NCBI GenBank assembly: GCA_020437105.1
Contig: JAGQWR010000001.1
Span: forward strand, 1-64,000
Length of the DNA: 64,000 nt
Origin: Saprospiraceae bacterium
Lineage (GTDB): Bacteria > Bacteroidota > Bacteroidia > Chitinophagales > Saprospiraceae
Reading direction: 5' to 3'
Below are positions 35,215 through 43,337 of this stretch, piece by piece. Positions within the stretch are counted from its first letter, which is position 1, and each line of letters opens with the position of its first letter. Under the pieces are notes generated by a model. It was not told where the DNA came from. It worked only from the letters and a program-made list of their open reading frames with translations, and did no database searches. A program made the position numbers and the translations under genes.

Positions 35215-35898
35215 ATGGATGAAGTAAAGATCCTGGTCGTTGATGATGAACCGGATATTCTGGAGATTCTGAAGTACAATCTTGAAAAAGAAGGTTTTAT
35301 CGTTTTCACGGCTCTGAATGGAGAGGAAGGCCTGGCAACAGCACATGCAGAAAAGCCCCATTTAATCATCCTGGACATCATGATGCCAAAAATGGATGGG
35401 GTAGAACTTTGCCGCGCACTCCGGGGGAATCAAGATTTTGATGGCACGCTTATTGCCTTCTTATCTGCACGAGAAGAGGACTTTTCTCAAATTGCCGCAC
35501 TGGATGTGGGAGGGGATGACTACATCACCAAACCTATTCGGCCCCGGGTATTTACCAGTCGGATCAAAGCGCTCCTGCGGCGTTCTTCCCGTACAGGAGT
35601 CAAGGATCAGGAAAAAATTATCCAGCTTGGCGATATTCGAATTGACACCGAACGTTTTCTGGTTTTTAACGGGGATCGGGAAATTGAATTAGCCAAAAAG
35701 GAGTTTGAGTTACTCGGTCTCTTAGCTAGTAAACCGGGTAAGGTTTTTACCCGAGAAGAAATCTTTCGGAAGGTCTGGGGCGCAGACGTGATTGTTGGAA
35801 ACCGGACTATTGATGTACACATCCGCAAACTTCGGGAGAAGATTGGCGATCATTTCATCAAAACCATAAAGGGAATAGGCTATAAATTTGAGTTTTAA
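35215..35898 (+). CDS. OmpR/PhoB-family response regulator
   Basis: A 227-residue DNA-binding response regulator. The receiver domain (about 3-120) has the acidic pair in VVDDEPD, phosphoacceptor Asp54 (ILDIMMP) and the conserved Lys in DYITKP. The C-terminal winged helix (about 135-227) ends VWGADVIVGNRTIDVHIRKLREK and GIGYKFEF. The true start is ATG 35215; a GTG at 35197 adds six residues. The stop overlaps the sensor kinase start as TAATG, so they form one operon. A PhoB-like role is likely from the family; the signal is unknown. Confidence 0.93.
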   Translation: MDEVKILVVDDEPDILEILKYNLEKEGFIVFTALNGEEGLATAHAEKPHLIILDIMMPKMDGVELCRALRGNQDFDGTLIAFLSAREEDFSQIAALDVGGDDYITKPIRPRVFTSRIKALLRRSSRTGVKDQEKIIQLGDIRIDTERFLVFNGDREIELAKKEFELLGLLASKPGKVFTREEIFRKVWGADVIVGNRTIDVHIRKLREKIGDHFIKTIKGIGYKFEF

Positions 35899-36947
35899 TG
35901 CTTAAAAACCCCACACCGCAGCAAATATCATTTTTTTCCTCCCTTTGGATTGTGGGTTCCCTTTTGTTTGTAGCTACCGTACTATGGTTAAGCGGCTTTT
36001 GGTCTGTTAACTTTGAGGTTGTATTACTTTTGCTAATTCTCGGATACGGTATCAGCTACTTTGTAATCCTGTATTACCTGAAGAAATACATCTACCGGAA
36101 GATCAAGCTTATTTACAAAACTATCCACAAACATAAACTGCATTCTCAGGAGAAAAACAGCTATCAGGATGTTAATGCGGATATTCTGGATGAGGTAGAA
36201 AAAGAAGTGGAAGCCTGGGCGACGAATCAGGCACAGGAAATAGCCGAATTGAAATCCTGGCAGAGCTACAGACGCCGATTTCTGGGCGATATTTCACATG
36301 AGTTAAAGACCCCGATTTTTACGATTCAGGGCTACCTGGATACCTTGCTGGATGGGGCAATGGCCGATGAGAAAATTAATCAGTTATACCTGGAGCGCGC
36401 TGCCAAAAATGTTCAACGCCTCAATACTATTGTAGAAGATTTAGAATCAATCTCCCGAATGGAGTCTGGTGAGTTGATGCTCGAAGTGCAGAGCTTTAAT
36501 ATTCGGGAACTGACGCAAGAAGTATTTGAGGACCTGGAGATAAAAGCCCTTGAAAACGACATTACCTTTCTCTTTAAATCCGGAGCAGATGAAAACTATA
36601 TGGTCAATGCAGATCGGGAATCCATTAGACAGGTTTTGACCAATTTGTTGAATAATTCAGTTAAATATGGCAAAAAGGGTGGAAGTACCAAGGTGAGTTT
36701 TTACGATATGGATAAAAATATTTTGGTAGAAGTTGCCGATAACGGAATTGGCATTGAAGCAGAATTCCTGGATCGGATTTTTGATCGTTTTTACCGTGTT
36801 GACAAGAGTAGAAGCCGCGATCGCGGAGGTTCCGGACTGGGTTTGTCTATCGTAAAACACATCATTAATGCCCACAAACAAACCATTAACGTGCGTTCAA
36901 CCATTAATTTGGGCTCTACTTTTGGTTTCACACTTGAGAAAGCCTGA
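35898..36947 (+). CDS. Sensor histidine kinase, PhoR-like
   Basis: A 349-residue membrane kinase with two membrane segments (about 13-32 and 40-60) and hardly any periplasmic loop. The DHp helix has His134 (LGDISHELKTP), then the N, G1 and G2 boxes (LTNLLNNSVKYG, DNGIGIEAEF, GGSGLGLSIV) of the HATPase domain. A small loop means it may sense a membrane or cytoplasmic cue or a partner protein. Translationally coupled with the response regulator. Confidence 0.93.
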   Translation: MLKNPTPQQISFFSSLWIVGSLLFVATVLWLSGFWSVNFEVVLLLLILGYGISYFVILYYLKKYIYRKIKLIYKTIHKHKLHSQEKNSYQDVNADILDEVEKEVEAWATNQAQEIAELKSWQSYRRRFLGDISHELKTPIFTIQGYLDTLLDGAMADEKINQLYLERAAKNVQRLNTIVEDLESISRMESGELMLEVQSFNIRELTQEVFEDLEIKALENDITFLFKSGADENYMVNADRESIRQVLTNLLNNSVKYGKKGGSTKVSFYDMDKNILVEVADNGIGIEAEFLDRIFDRFYRVDKSRSRDRGGSGLGLSIVKHIINAHKQTINVRSTINLGSTFGFTLEKA

Positions 36948-36956
36948 TAGCTTTCC

Positions 36957-36964
36957 TATCTTTG
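36957..36964 (+). promoter_or_regulatory. -7 box (TATCTTTG) of the ABC-F gene
   Basis: Exact TAnnTTTG match, ending 22 bases before the TTG start at 36987. It starts 9 bases after the stop of the histidine kinase gene, so the ABC-F gene probably has its own promoter. Confidence 0.45.
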
Positions 36965-36986
36965 CGGCTTCTTAACACTGCCTCCT

Positions 36987-38912
36987 TTGATTACAGCAAC
37001 AGATATTTCAGTAAAATACGGCGATCGAGTTCTACTTGATCACTTGGATTTAGTTATTAAACAGCAAGATAGAGTTGGATTAGTTGGCCGGAATGGCGCC
37101 GGAAAATCCACCCTCCTGAAAATTCTTGCCAGTGAAATTAATCCGGATACCGGATCTATATCCCGGCCGAACGGCACAACAATGGGTTTCCTGCACCAGG
37201 AGGTACACTTCAAAGGTACCCGCTCCGTAAAGGAGGAAGCCATGTCCGCTTTCGAAGAAGTACGTAAAATTGAGGCCAGGCAAGCTCAAATCAATAAGGA
37301 ACTACAGGTTCGTACAGATTATGAAACCACCGATTATCATAACTTACTTGATGAGTGGTCTGAATTAAACGATCGGTTTCTGCACCTCGATGGCGCTTCC
37401 GCGGAAGCGAATACAGAAAAAGTCTTACGTGGCCTCGGATTTGCAAGCAAAGATCTTAGCCGGAAAACTAGTGAGTTTAGTGGTGGGTGGCAAATGCGGA
37501 TTGAGTTGGCAAAAATTTTGCTTCAACGACCCGATTACCTCCTGCTTGATGAGCCTACCAATCACCTGGATATCGAATCTATCCTCTGGCTTGAAAAATT
37601 CCTCCAGGATTATTCAGGTGCAGTAATTTTGATTTCCCACGATAAGTTATTCCTGGATAACGTAACCCGGCGCACACTCGAGATAGAATTAGGAAACCTC
37701 TATGACTATAATGCAGCTTATTCCGGTTACCTGATTCAACGGGTCGAACGTCGGGAAAAGCAACAGTCAGCCTTTGATAATCAGCAAAAAGTAATTGCAC
37801 AACGCGAAAAGACCATCAACCGGTTTATGGCCAAGGCCACCAAAACCAAGATGGCTCAATCGATGCAGAAGCAACTCGATAAAATGGAGCGGATTGAGGT
37901 CGGGCAGGAAGACACTGAAACCTTTAAGCTGAGATTCCCACCTGCTTCCCGCTCTGGTCAGATTGCCGTAAAAGTCAATAAACTGGAAAAGAGCTACGGC
38001 CACGTTTCTGTGCTCCAGGGAGTGGATTTGGCAGTAGAGCGCGCAGACAGGTTAGCTTTTGTAGGTCAAAACGGACAAGGAAAAACCACACTGGCAAAAA
38101 TTATTGTAGGAAAGGAACGACTTACAGGTGGTGGACTGGAACTTGGCCATAATGTTGAAATTGGTTATTATGCCCAGGACCAATCAGATACATTGGATCA
38201 GGATTCTACCATCCTCCAAACAATGGAACAGTCCAGTCCGCCAGAAATGCGGACCAGGCTCCGGTCTATTCTGGGTGCCTTTATGTTTAGTGGTGAGGAT
38301 GCTGATAAAAAAGTAAAAGTGTTGTCCGGTGGTGAACGTGCCCGTCTGGCATTAGCCTGCCTGCTGCTTAAACCTTTTAATTTACTGGTTCTTGATGAAC
38401 CTACCAATCACCTGGACATGCTCTCCAAGGAGGTGCTCAAGGAAGCCCTTTTGAAATTCGATGGCACCCTGCTGGTCGTTAGCCATGATCGGGATTTTCT
38501 GGCCGGTTTAACTACCCGGACAATTGAATTTCGAGACCACCAATTGCATGAATATCTTGGAGATGTGAACTACTTTCTGGAAAAACGTGCCCTCGACAAT
38601 ATGCGTGCGGTGGAAAAAACCACTGAAAAGGTTGCTAAAGCTTCGGTAACAGCCGCAAAAGAAGTTGTAGAAATTTCTCAGGAGGAGCGCAAACGGCTGC
38701 TCCGCAATTTGCGTAATGCAGAGAAAACTGTTGAAAAACTGGAGGCTGCCAGCATGAAGATGGAACTTCAGATGGCAGATCCGGCATTTTACGGAACTCC
38801 GGAGGCTGAGCAAACTATCCAAAATTATCAGAAACTCAAACGCGATATAGAGGAAGCACTTCACAACTGGGAAAAAGCCCAGGAAGAGGCTGACCTCGCA
38901 GGCTTAGAGTAA
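36987..38912 (+). CDS. ABC-F family ATPase (Uup/YdiF type)
   Basis: A 641-residue soluble protein with two ABC ATPase domains: Walker A GRNGAGKST (about 36-44) and GQNGQGKTT (about 360), signature motifs SEFSGGWQMRIELA and VLSGGERARLALACLL, and two DEPTNHLD Walker B regions. There is no membrane domain, and a charged coiled coil ends the protein (about 570-641), as in ribosome-acting ABC-F factors. The role is likely translation or ribosome protection. TTG start; no upstream ATG is in frame. Confidence 0.93.
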   Translation: MITATDISVKYGDRVLLDHLDLVIKQQDRVGLVGRNGAGKSTLLKILASEINPDTGSISRPNGTTMGFLHQEVHFKGTRSVKEEAMSAFEEVRKIEARQAQINKELQVRTDYETTDYHNLLDEWSELNDRFLHLDGASAEANTEKVLRGLGFASKDLSRKTSEFSGGWQMRIELAKILLQRPDYLLLDEPTNHLDIESILWLEKFLQDYSGAVILISHDKLFLDNVTRRTLEIELGNLYDYNAAYSGYLIQRVERREKQQSAFDNQQKVIAQREKTINRFMAKATKTKMAQSMQKQLDKMERIEVGQEDTETFKLRFPPASRSGQIAVKVNKLEKSYGHVSVLQGVDLAVERADRLAFVGQNGQGKTTLAKIIVGKERLTGGGLELGHNVEIGYYAQDQSDTLDQDSTILQTMEQSSPPEMRTRLRSILGAFMFSGEDADKKVKVLSGGERARLALACLLLKPFNLLVLDEPTNHLDMLSKEVLKEALLKFDGTLLVVSHDRDFLAGLTTRTIEFRDHQLHEYLGDVNYFLEKRALDNMRAVEKTTEKVAKASVTAAKEVVEISQEERKRLLRNLRNAEKTVEKLEAASMKMELQMADPAFYGTPEAEQTIQNYQKLKRDIEEALHNWEKAQEEADLAGLE

Positions 38913-39320
38913 TCAATTGGCACTCAGAATCAGAATCAACTCCTGCTCTCCATATAACTCCAGATTTCCATCTTTGAGTTGAAGGGAATCGGAGGCCTGG
39001 AGTGCGTGCAGAAATTGATCCTCTATATCCATATTCGGACAATACTTCTTGGTGCGGGCCAAGGGTCCAATTTTCAGCAGGCCTTCCTCCAGGCTATATG
39101 GACCGGAGAAACTGTTACAACTTCCTATTCCGGATACCTGTCCATCTGCTAAAAAAGAAACAGTTGGAATGTTTTGATAATCCGCTGGCAGAAGGTCGAT
39201 GCCGTAAAGTGTTTTTACAATCCAATTGGTACCAGTTAGCTCACTCGAAGTTGGTGCCTCCATACAGGAATTTGACATGAAGAAAGGATATAGGGTTAAG
39301 CAAATTATCAACTTTTTCAT
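38913..39320 (-). CDS. META-domain lipoprotein
   Basis: A 135-residue lipoprotein: lipobox near residue 19 (SNSCME), then a META (HslJ-like) domain with LTGTNWIVKTLYG, SFLADGQVSGIGSCNSFSG and IGPLARTKKYC. HslJ-type proteins are tied to stress and antibiotic resistance, but the exact role is unknown. Its stop lies directly after the ABC-F stop (convergent). Confidence 0.85.
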   Translation of the reverse strand: MKKLIICLTLYPFFMSNSCMEAPTSSELTGTNWIVKTLYGIDLLPADYQNIPTVSFLADGQVSGIGSCNSFSGPYSLEEGLLKIGPLARTKKYCPNMDIEDQFLHALQASDSLQLKDGNLELYGEQELILILSAN

Positions 39321-39383
39321 TAGATTGGTTTTTCCTTAATTTAGTGCGATATAACGCATTTTTCAACTGTTTACTTACGAAGT

Positions 39384-40118
39384 ATGCCAGAAAAATCACT
39401 TGGAAGACTTTTTCTTATTTGTACGCCCATTGGGAATCTGGAGGATATGTCCTTCCGGGCAATTCGGGTATTAAAAGAACTGGACGCTCTTGGCTGCGAA
39501 GATACGCGTGTAAGTAAACGCTTACTGCAACACTACGAAATTCCGACGCCAGGTATATTATTTAGTTACCACGAACATAACGAACTCCGGGCAAACAGTA
39601 AAATACTGGAATTGTTGGGGCAGGGTCTTCAAGTGGGATTGGTTACCGATGCGGGCAATCCATCTATCAGTGATCCAGGCTTTCGAGCTACACAGGCAGC
39701 AGGTGAAGCCGGATTTACCATTGAAGTTATCCCCGGTCCGAGTGCTGTAAATACAGCGCTGTTATTATCCGGACTCCCAAGCTCCAGTTTTACCTTTAAA
39801 GGTTTTCCACCAAAGAAAGACGGACAAAGAACCCGATTTCTGGAACCAGAAGCTAATTTGCCTCATAGTCTCATCTTTTTTGAATCTAAATATCGGGTAG
39901 TGTCCTTTCTGAAAAGTGCAGAGAAAATTCTGGGAAACCGGCAGGCAGCTGTTTGTGTCGAATTAACCAAAAAATTTGAACGCGTTTATAGAGGCTATCT
40001 ATCAGAATTGGTAAACAGACTAAAAGATAAAAACATTAAAGGAGAGGTCACTATTGTCATAGCAGGCAACCACCCTAAGTTTATGGAACAACGGCCTGAT
40101 AAAAGCGAAGAAGAATAA
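39384..40118 (+). CDS. rsmI: 16S rRNA (cytidine1402-2'-O)-methyltransferase RsmI
   Basis: Methylates C1402 of 16S rRNA with SAM. At 244 residues it has the RsmI N-terminal signature (ICTPIGNLEDMSFRAIRVL), GCEDTRVSKRLL, the SAM-binding GLVTDAGNPSISDPGFR, and FKGFPPKK. The start codon sits where the family begins. It is followed closely by a convergent hypothetical gene. Confidence 0.95.
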   Translation: MPEKSLGRLFLICTPIGNLEDMSFRAIRVLKELDALGCEDTRVSKRLLQHYEIPTPGILFSYHEHNELRANSKILELLGQGLQVGLVTDAGNPSISDPGFRATQAAGEAGFTIEVIPGPSAVNTALLLSGLPSSSFTFKGFPPKKDGQRTRFLEPEANLPHSLIFFESKYRVVSFLKSAEKILGNRQAAVCVELTKKFERVYRGYLSELVNRLKDKNIKGEVTIVIAGNHPKFMEQRPDKSEEE

Positions 40119-40123
40119 TCAGG

Positions 40124-40633
40124 CTAAATACTCAGATTAAAAGCACTATCAAAGTGGCCAAAAGCACGATCCTCTTTCTGATTTTTTTGAAATAAATTTT
40201 TCCAGAGCATCCGTTGTGCTCCCGGATCAAAATACAGCATCTGTAGGGTGTGCGCAAATACTTTTTCCGGGGTAGCTGTTTCGGGTTCAATTAGCATCAC
40301 CGCATCAGAGTTAAACTGGCTAATAATGGCTTCCACACGGTATCCAATCAATGGTCGCCTGTAAACGCGGATTTCAGAAATCCCCGTGCCATGAGAAGGC
40401 ATAAAAATAAAGTCATTCTCTTTTGGAGCCTGCAAGAGTTCTGTATTTACCTTTTCAAATTGAATGGGTAAATAGGGTTCCACATCCCTTAGTTGCTCCG
40501 CTTTTAAGGGAATAGTAATTTCAACCTTTCGCAAGTGTTTGGGAGTAAAAGCCTGAGCAAGTAGTTGAAGCGATTCTAAGGCAACCAGTAGATCTGCTGC
40601 TGCCATCCATTTAGCGGGAATGTACAAATTCAT
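40124..40633 (-). CDS. Hypothetical protein
   Basis: A 169-residue protein with no signal peptide, membrane segment or recognised motif; it looks like a mixed alpha/beta cytoplasmic protein (IPAKWMAAADLLVALESLQLL; MLIEPETATPEKVF). The stop is 5 bases from the convergent rsmI. Confidence 0.6.
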   Translation of the reverse strand: MNLYIPAKWMAAADLLVALESLQLLAQAFTPKHLRKVEITIPLKAEQLRDVEPYLPIQFEKVNTELLQAPKENDFIFMPSHGTGISEIRVYRRPLIGYRVEAIISQFNSDAVMLIEPETATPEKVFAHTLQMLYFDPGAQRMLWKNLFQKNQKEDRAFGHFDSAFNLSI

Positions 40634-40783
40634 AAATTTCCTATGTCGGTTAAGTTGGGAATCGGGGGTACGTTCTTTGGGCTTAGGAGTTATTGCTACC
40701 TAATTTATAGGATTGTAGCAGTTAATCAAAATATGGGTAGATTTTTTTGTGACGGACTAAAGTCTGCGGATTGTCTTTAAATC

Positions 40784-41311
40784 CTATAGGAAGAGAAAGG
40801 GCCTGAGGTGTTTCAGTATGTCGTGAACCACGGTGGTATTCGACAGTTCCTGGTTATAAATAATTTGGGCTTTTTCGTAAAATACGGCCCGGGTTTTTAT
40901 CATATTCTCTAAAAAGCCTAAAAATTGCTTGTCTGGAATTTCGGCAATCAGAGGCCGTTTATCCTTTTCGTTCAGTAAGCGTTTTTGTAATATTCCCGGA
41001 GTGGTGCGTAAATACAGTGTTATCCCGTTTTTATTCATCCATTCCATATTTTCATGAAAACAAGGAGTACCTCCTCCTGTTGCCAAAATACTGGTTGGTG
41101 GGTGTTTCCTAAGCATTTCTGCTTCAATTTTGCGGAAATTAGCTTCTCCCTTATCTTTAAAGAGTTGGCTGATTTTTTGATTGGTAAATTCCTCAATCAA
41201 GGCATCCAGATCCAGAAAGGGCAGGTTCAATTTAGTGGCAATGGCTTTGCCAACAAAGGATTTACCGGATCCCATAGGTCCAATCAGATACAGTACTTTT
41301 GGATTTTCCAT
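40784..41311 (-). CDS. aroK: Shikimate kinase
   Basis: ATP-dependent phosphorylation of shikimate in aromatic amino acid synthesis. 175 residues: Walker A GPMGSGKSF (about 10-18), shikimate-binding Asp in FLDLDALIE, the conserved ATGGGTP near 77, and the lid RPLIAE. Two tandem ATGs are possible (41314 and 41311); a near-match to a -7 box (AATCTTTG) ends exactly 4 nt before the second ATG, which supports 41311. Other aro genes are not nearby. Confidence 0.94.
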   Translation of the reverse strand: MENPKVLYLIGPMGSGKSFVGKAIATKLNLPFLDLDALIEEFTNQKISQLFKDKGEANFRKIEAEMLRKHPPTSILATGGGTPCFHENMEWMNKNGITLYLRTTPGILQKRLLNEKDKRPLIAEIPDKQFLGFLENMIKTRAVFYEKAQIIYNQELSNTTVVHDILKHLRPFLFL

Positions 41312-41494
41312 CATGCAAAGATTTAGACAGGCTAAGGGAGGAAAAGAAACTTTTTTACAATTTGAATTGTATTCTCGGTAATCAAAGGTATCTGCTTATA
41401 ATTTGTAATTTTGCAAATCGGGATTTCAACCACGATCGCGAATTGTCTGAGCACACACTTTTTCGATCAATTAAAAAAACAGAAGTCCAAAATA

Positions 41495-41989
41495 ATGAAA
41501 CAAACAATCTTATTTTTAACGCTACTCCTTACTTTTTTGTCTGCTTGTACAAATGACAGTGGAAAACAGGTAGAGGAAGTCGCTGCTGATGGGAAAATTG
41601 CGTCGATCATCCGAAGCCCTGTTACAGCTGAGGGTCTAAAGGATACCATCAATGTTGCTCGTATGGTATTTGAAGAAACTACGTATGATTTTGGCGAGGT
41701 GTCTGAAGGAGAAGTTGTGACAAAATCTTTCCGGTTTAAAAATACCGGTAAAGTGCCTTTAATTATCAATGGAGCCCGCTCTACTTGTGGTTGTACCGTT
41801 CCAACCTGGCCAAAAGAAGCGATACCTCCGGGAGGAACAGGTGAAATTGATGTGCAATTTAACACCGCCGGAAAACAGAACGAACAAAAAAAGCCGGTTA
41901 CCATCACGGCAAATACCTATCCATCTGAAACAGTTGTCCATGTGAATGGATTTGTAAAAGCAAAACCGGGAAGTACTCCAACTCAATAA
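41495..41989 (+). CDS. DUF1573 lipoprotein
   Basis: A 164-residue lipoprotein (start ATG 41495; lipobox LSACTND with Cys near 18). The DUF1573 (ASH-like) domain spans about 65-160: TYDFGEVSEGE, SFRFKNTGK, and the family's STCGCTVPTWPKEAIPPGG. The gene precedes yajC and ybbR as in many Bacteroidota. An upstream start would add an unlikely 28 residues before the signal peptide. A TAATTTTG box lies at 41406-41413. Confidence 0.9.
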   Translation: MKQTILFLTLLLTFLSACTNDSGKQVEEVAADGKIASIIRSPVTAEGLKDTINVARMVFEETTYDFGEVSEGEVVTKSFRFKNTGKVPLIINGARSTCGCTVPTWPKEAIPPGGTGEIDVQFNTAGKQNEQKKPVTITANTYPSETVVHVNGFVKAKPGSTPTQ

Positions 41990-42008
41990 AACAGACAAAC
42001 AACATTAT

Positions 42009-42326
42009 ATGAACCAGTCTTTTCTTTTCCTTCAGGCAACAGGTGCAAATCCTGCTACACTTAACTTGCTTTTTATCGCGTTGATCTTTGGGGTATTTTA
42101 CTTCTTTATGATCCGCCCTCAAAATAAAAGACAGAAAGAACAACGGCAGTTTATCGAAAATCTTCAAAAAGGAGATGATATTGTTACTGCCGGAGGGATT
42201 TATGGTAAGATCAACAAGATCGAAGACAACGTTATTACCATGGATGTCGGAAATAAAACTTTTATCCGGGTAAATCGCTCAGTAGTTTCTAAAGAAATGA
42301 CTGATGGAATGACCAAGTCAGAATAA
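42009..42326 (+). CDS. yajC: Preprotein translocase accessory subunit YajC
   Basis: A 105-residue protein with one membrane segment (about 17-36) and the family motif FMIRPQNKRQKE, then KGDDIVTAGGIYGKI and a small beta domain. It is part of the Sec-YajC-SecDF complex in the inner membrane. It is 20 bases downstream of the DUF1573 gene. Confidence 0.95.
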   Translation: MNQSFLFLQATGANPATLNLLFIALIFGVFYFFMIRPQNKRQKEQRQFIENLQKGDDIVTAGGIYGKINKIEDNVITMDVGNKTFIRVNRSVVSKEMTDGMTKSE

Positions 42327-42338
42327 AACACACCGAAT

Positions 42339-43337
42339 TTGCAGTTTTCGGTATTTAGGAAGCGTATTCGCATCCAAGTGCGTCGAGATCGGGCTATTAT
42401 CCTAATATGCCTGGGTACTTCGCTGTTATTTTGGTTTTTTGTAAAGCTCTCCCAGCAATACCTGGTGCGGCGAGTGGTCGAGTTGAATTATACCTTGCCG
42501 GAAGATCAGGCCTTCGTGAAAATGCCTCCGTCAAAAGCTTATGCTAATCTGAAAGGAGATGGTTGGGATTTGTTGCGTTTGTACTTCCGCAAAACAATCG
42601 AACTAAACCTGGATGCCAGCAATCAGTATGATGGCATTGTAAGCGAAGCCACTCTGGTGCGCGCTGTTGAAGAAATTATTCGAAATGATGCTATTCTGGT
42701 TAACTCCATTGAATTTGAAGAAATTGAATTGAATTTTGAAGAGGCCATCAGTAAAATGATCCCCGTTCATCTGCGGGGAAGCTTTAGCTTTGGTCCGGAA
42801 TATCAATTTCGGGAACCCCCCTTGCTTACACCTGATTCCGTTTTGGTTAGCGGCCCGATAAGTATCGTGGAGTTTCTGAGTGAATGGCCCACAGATTCCA
42901 TTGTCATAAGCCAACTCAAAGCAGATCAAAAAATACAGGCTCCTTTGCTTGCTCCAGCAAATGAAAGTATTAAACTGGAGCCCCCTGTTATTGATGTAAA
43001 CCTATTTGTAGAGCTGTTTGTTGAAAAGGACTTTTTTGTGCCGGTACAGGTGAATCTGGCACAAGATAGTATTCATGTAGTTCCTTATCCACGGATTGTA
43101 CGGGTTACAGCGGTAGTAGGAATGAGCCGTTTCAATGATTTAAAAGCGGAGGATTTTGTACTCGAAGCCATGTTAGACGGCATCGAAATCAGATCGGAAA
43201 ATGACCTGGCACCCCTGCAAATTACAAAAGCACCAGATTATGTCCGGAATATTAGATTAGCCCAGCAATCTGCTCGATTTATCTTCACCTTAACAGATAG
43301 CCTGGCAACAGATTCCTTAATCGGACAGTCTAATTAA
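42339..43337 (+). CDS. YbbR/CdaR-like membrane-anchored protein
   Basis: A 332-residue protein: one N-terminal membrane segment (about 18-38), then repeated YbbR-like beta domains outside the cytoplasm. It follows yajC by 13 bases with a TTG start, giving the typical Bacteroidota order DUF1573-yajC-ybbR. In other bacteria YbbR (CdaR) controls a c-di-AMP cyclase; whether it does here is unknown. The usual downstream coaE is not present; the next gene is a convergent acyl-CoA dehydrogenase overlapping by 8 bases. Confidence 0.85.
   Translation: MQFSVFRKRIRIQVRRDRAIILICLGTSLLFWFFVKLSQQYLVRRVVELNYTLPEDQAFVKMPPSKAYANLKGDGWDLLRLYFRKTIELNLDASNQYDGIVSEATLVRAVEEIIRNDAILVNSIEFEEIELNFEEAISKMIPVHLRGSFSFGPEYQFREPPLLTPDSVLVSGPISIVEFLSEWPTDSIVISQLKADQKIQAPLLAPANESIKLEPPVIDVNLFVELFVEKDFFVPVQVNLAQDSIHVVPYPRIVRVTAVVGMSRFNDLKAEDFVLEAMLDGIEIRSENDLAPLQITKAPDYVRNIRLAQQSARFIFTLTDSLATDSLIGQSN

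Noticed and set aside
40706..40788. Distant 9-bp inverted repeat TATAGGATT/AATCCTATA near the end of aroK
   Set aside because: Its arms are more than 60 bases apart, partly within the aroK coding end, and no T run follows on the minus strand, so a terminator or regulatory role is not supported.
43330..43337. Truncated cluster missing coaE after ybbR
   Set aside because: The convergent acyl-CoA dehydrogenase follows directly, and no remnant of coaE is seen. Gene order variation of this kind is ordinary, so it is not treated as a finding.
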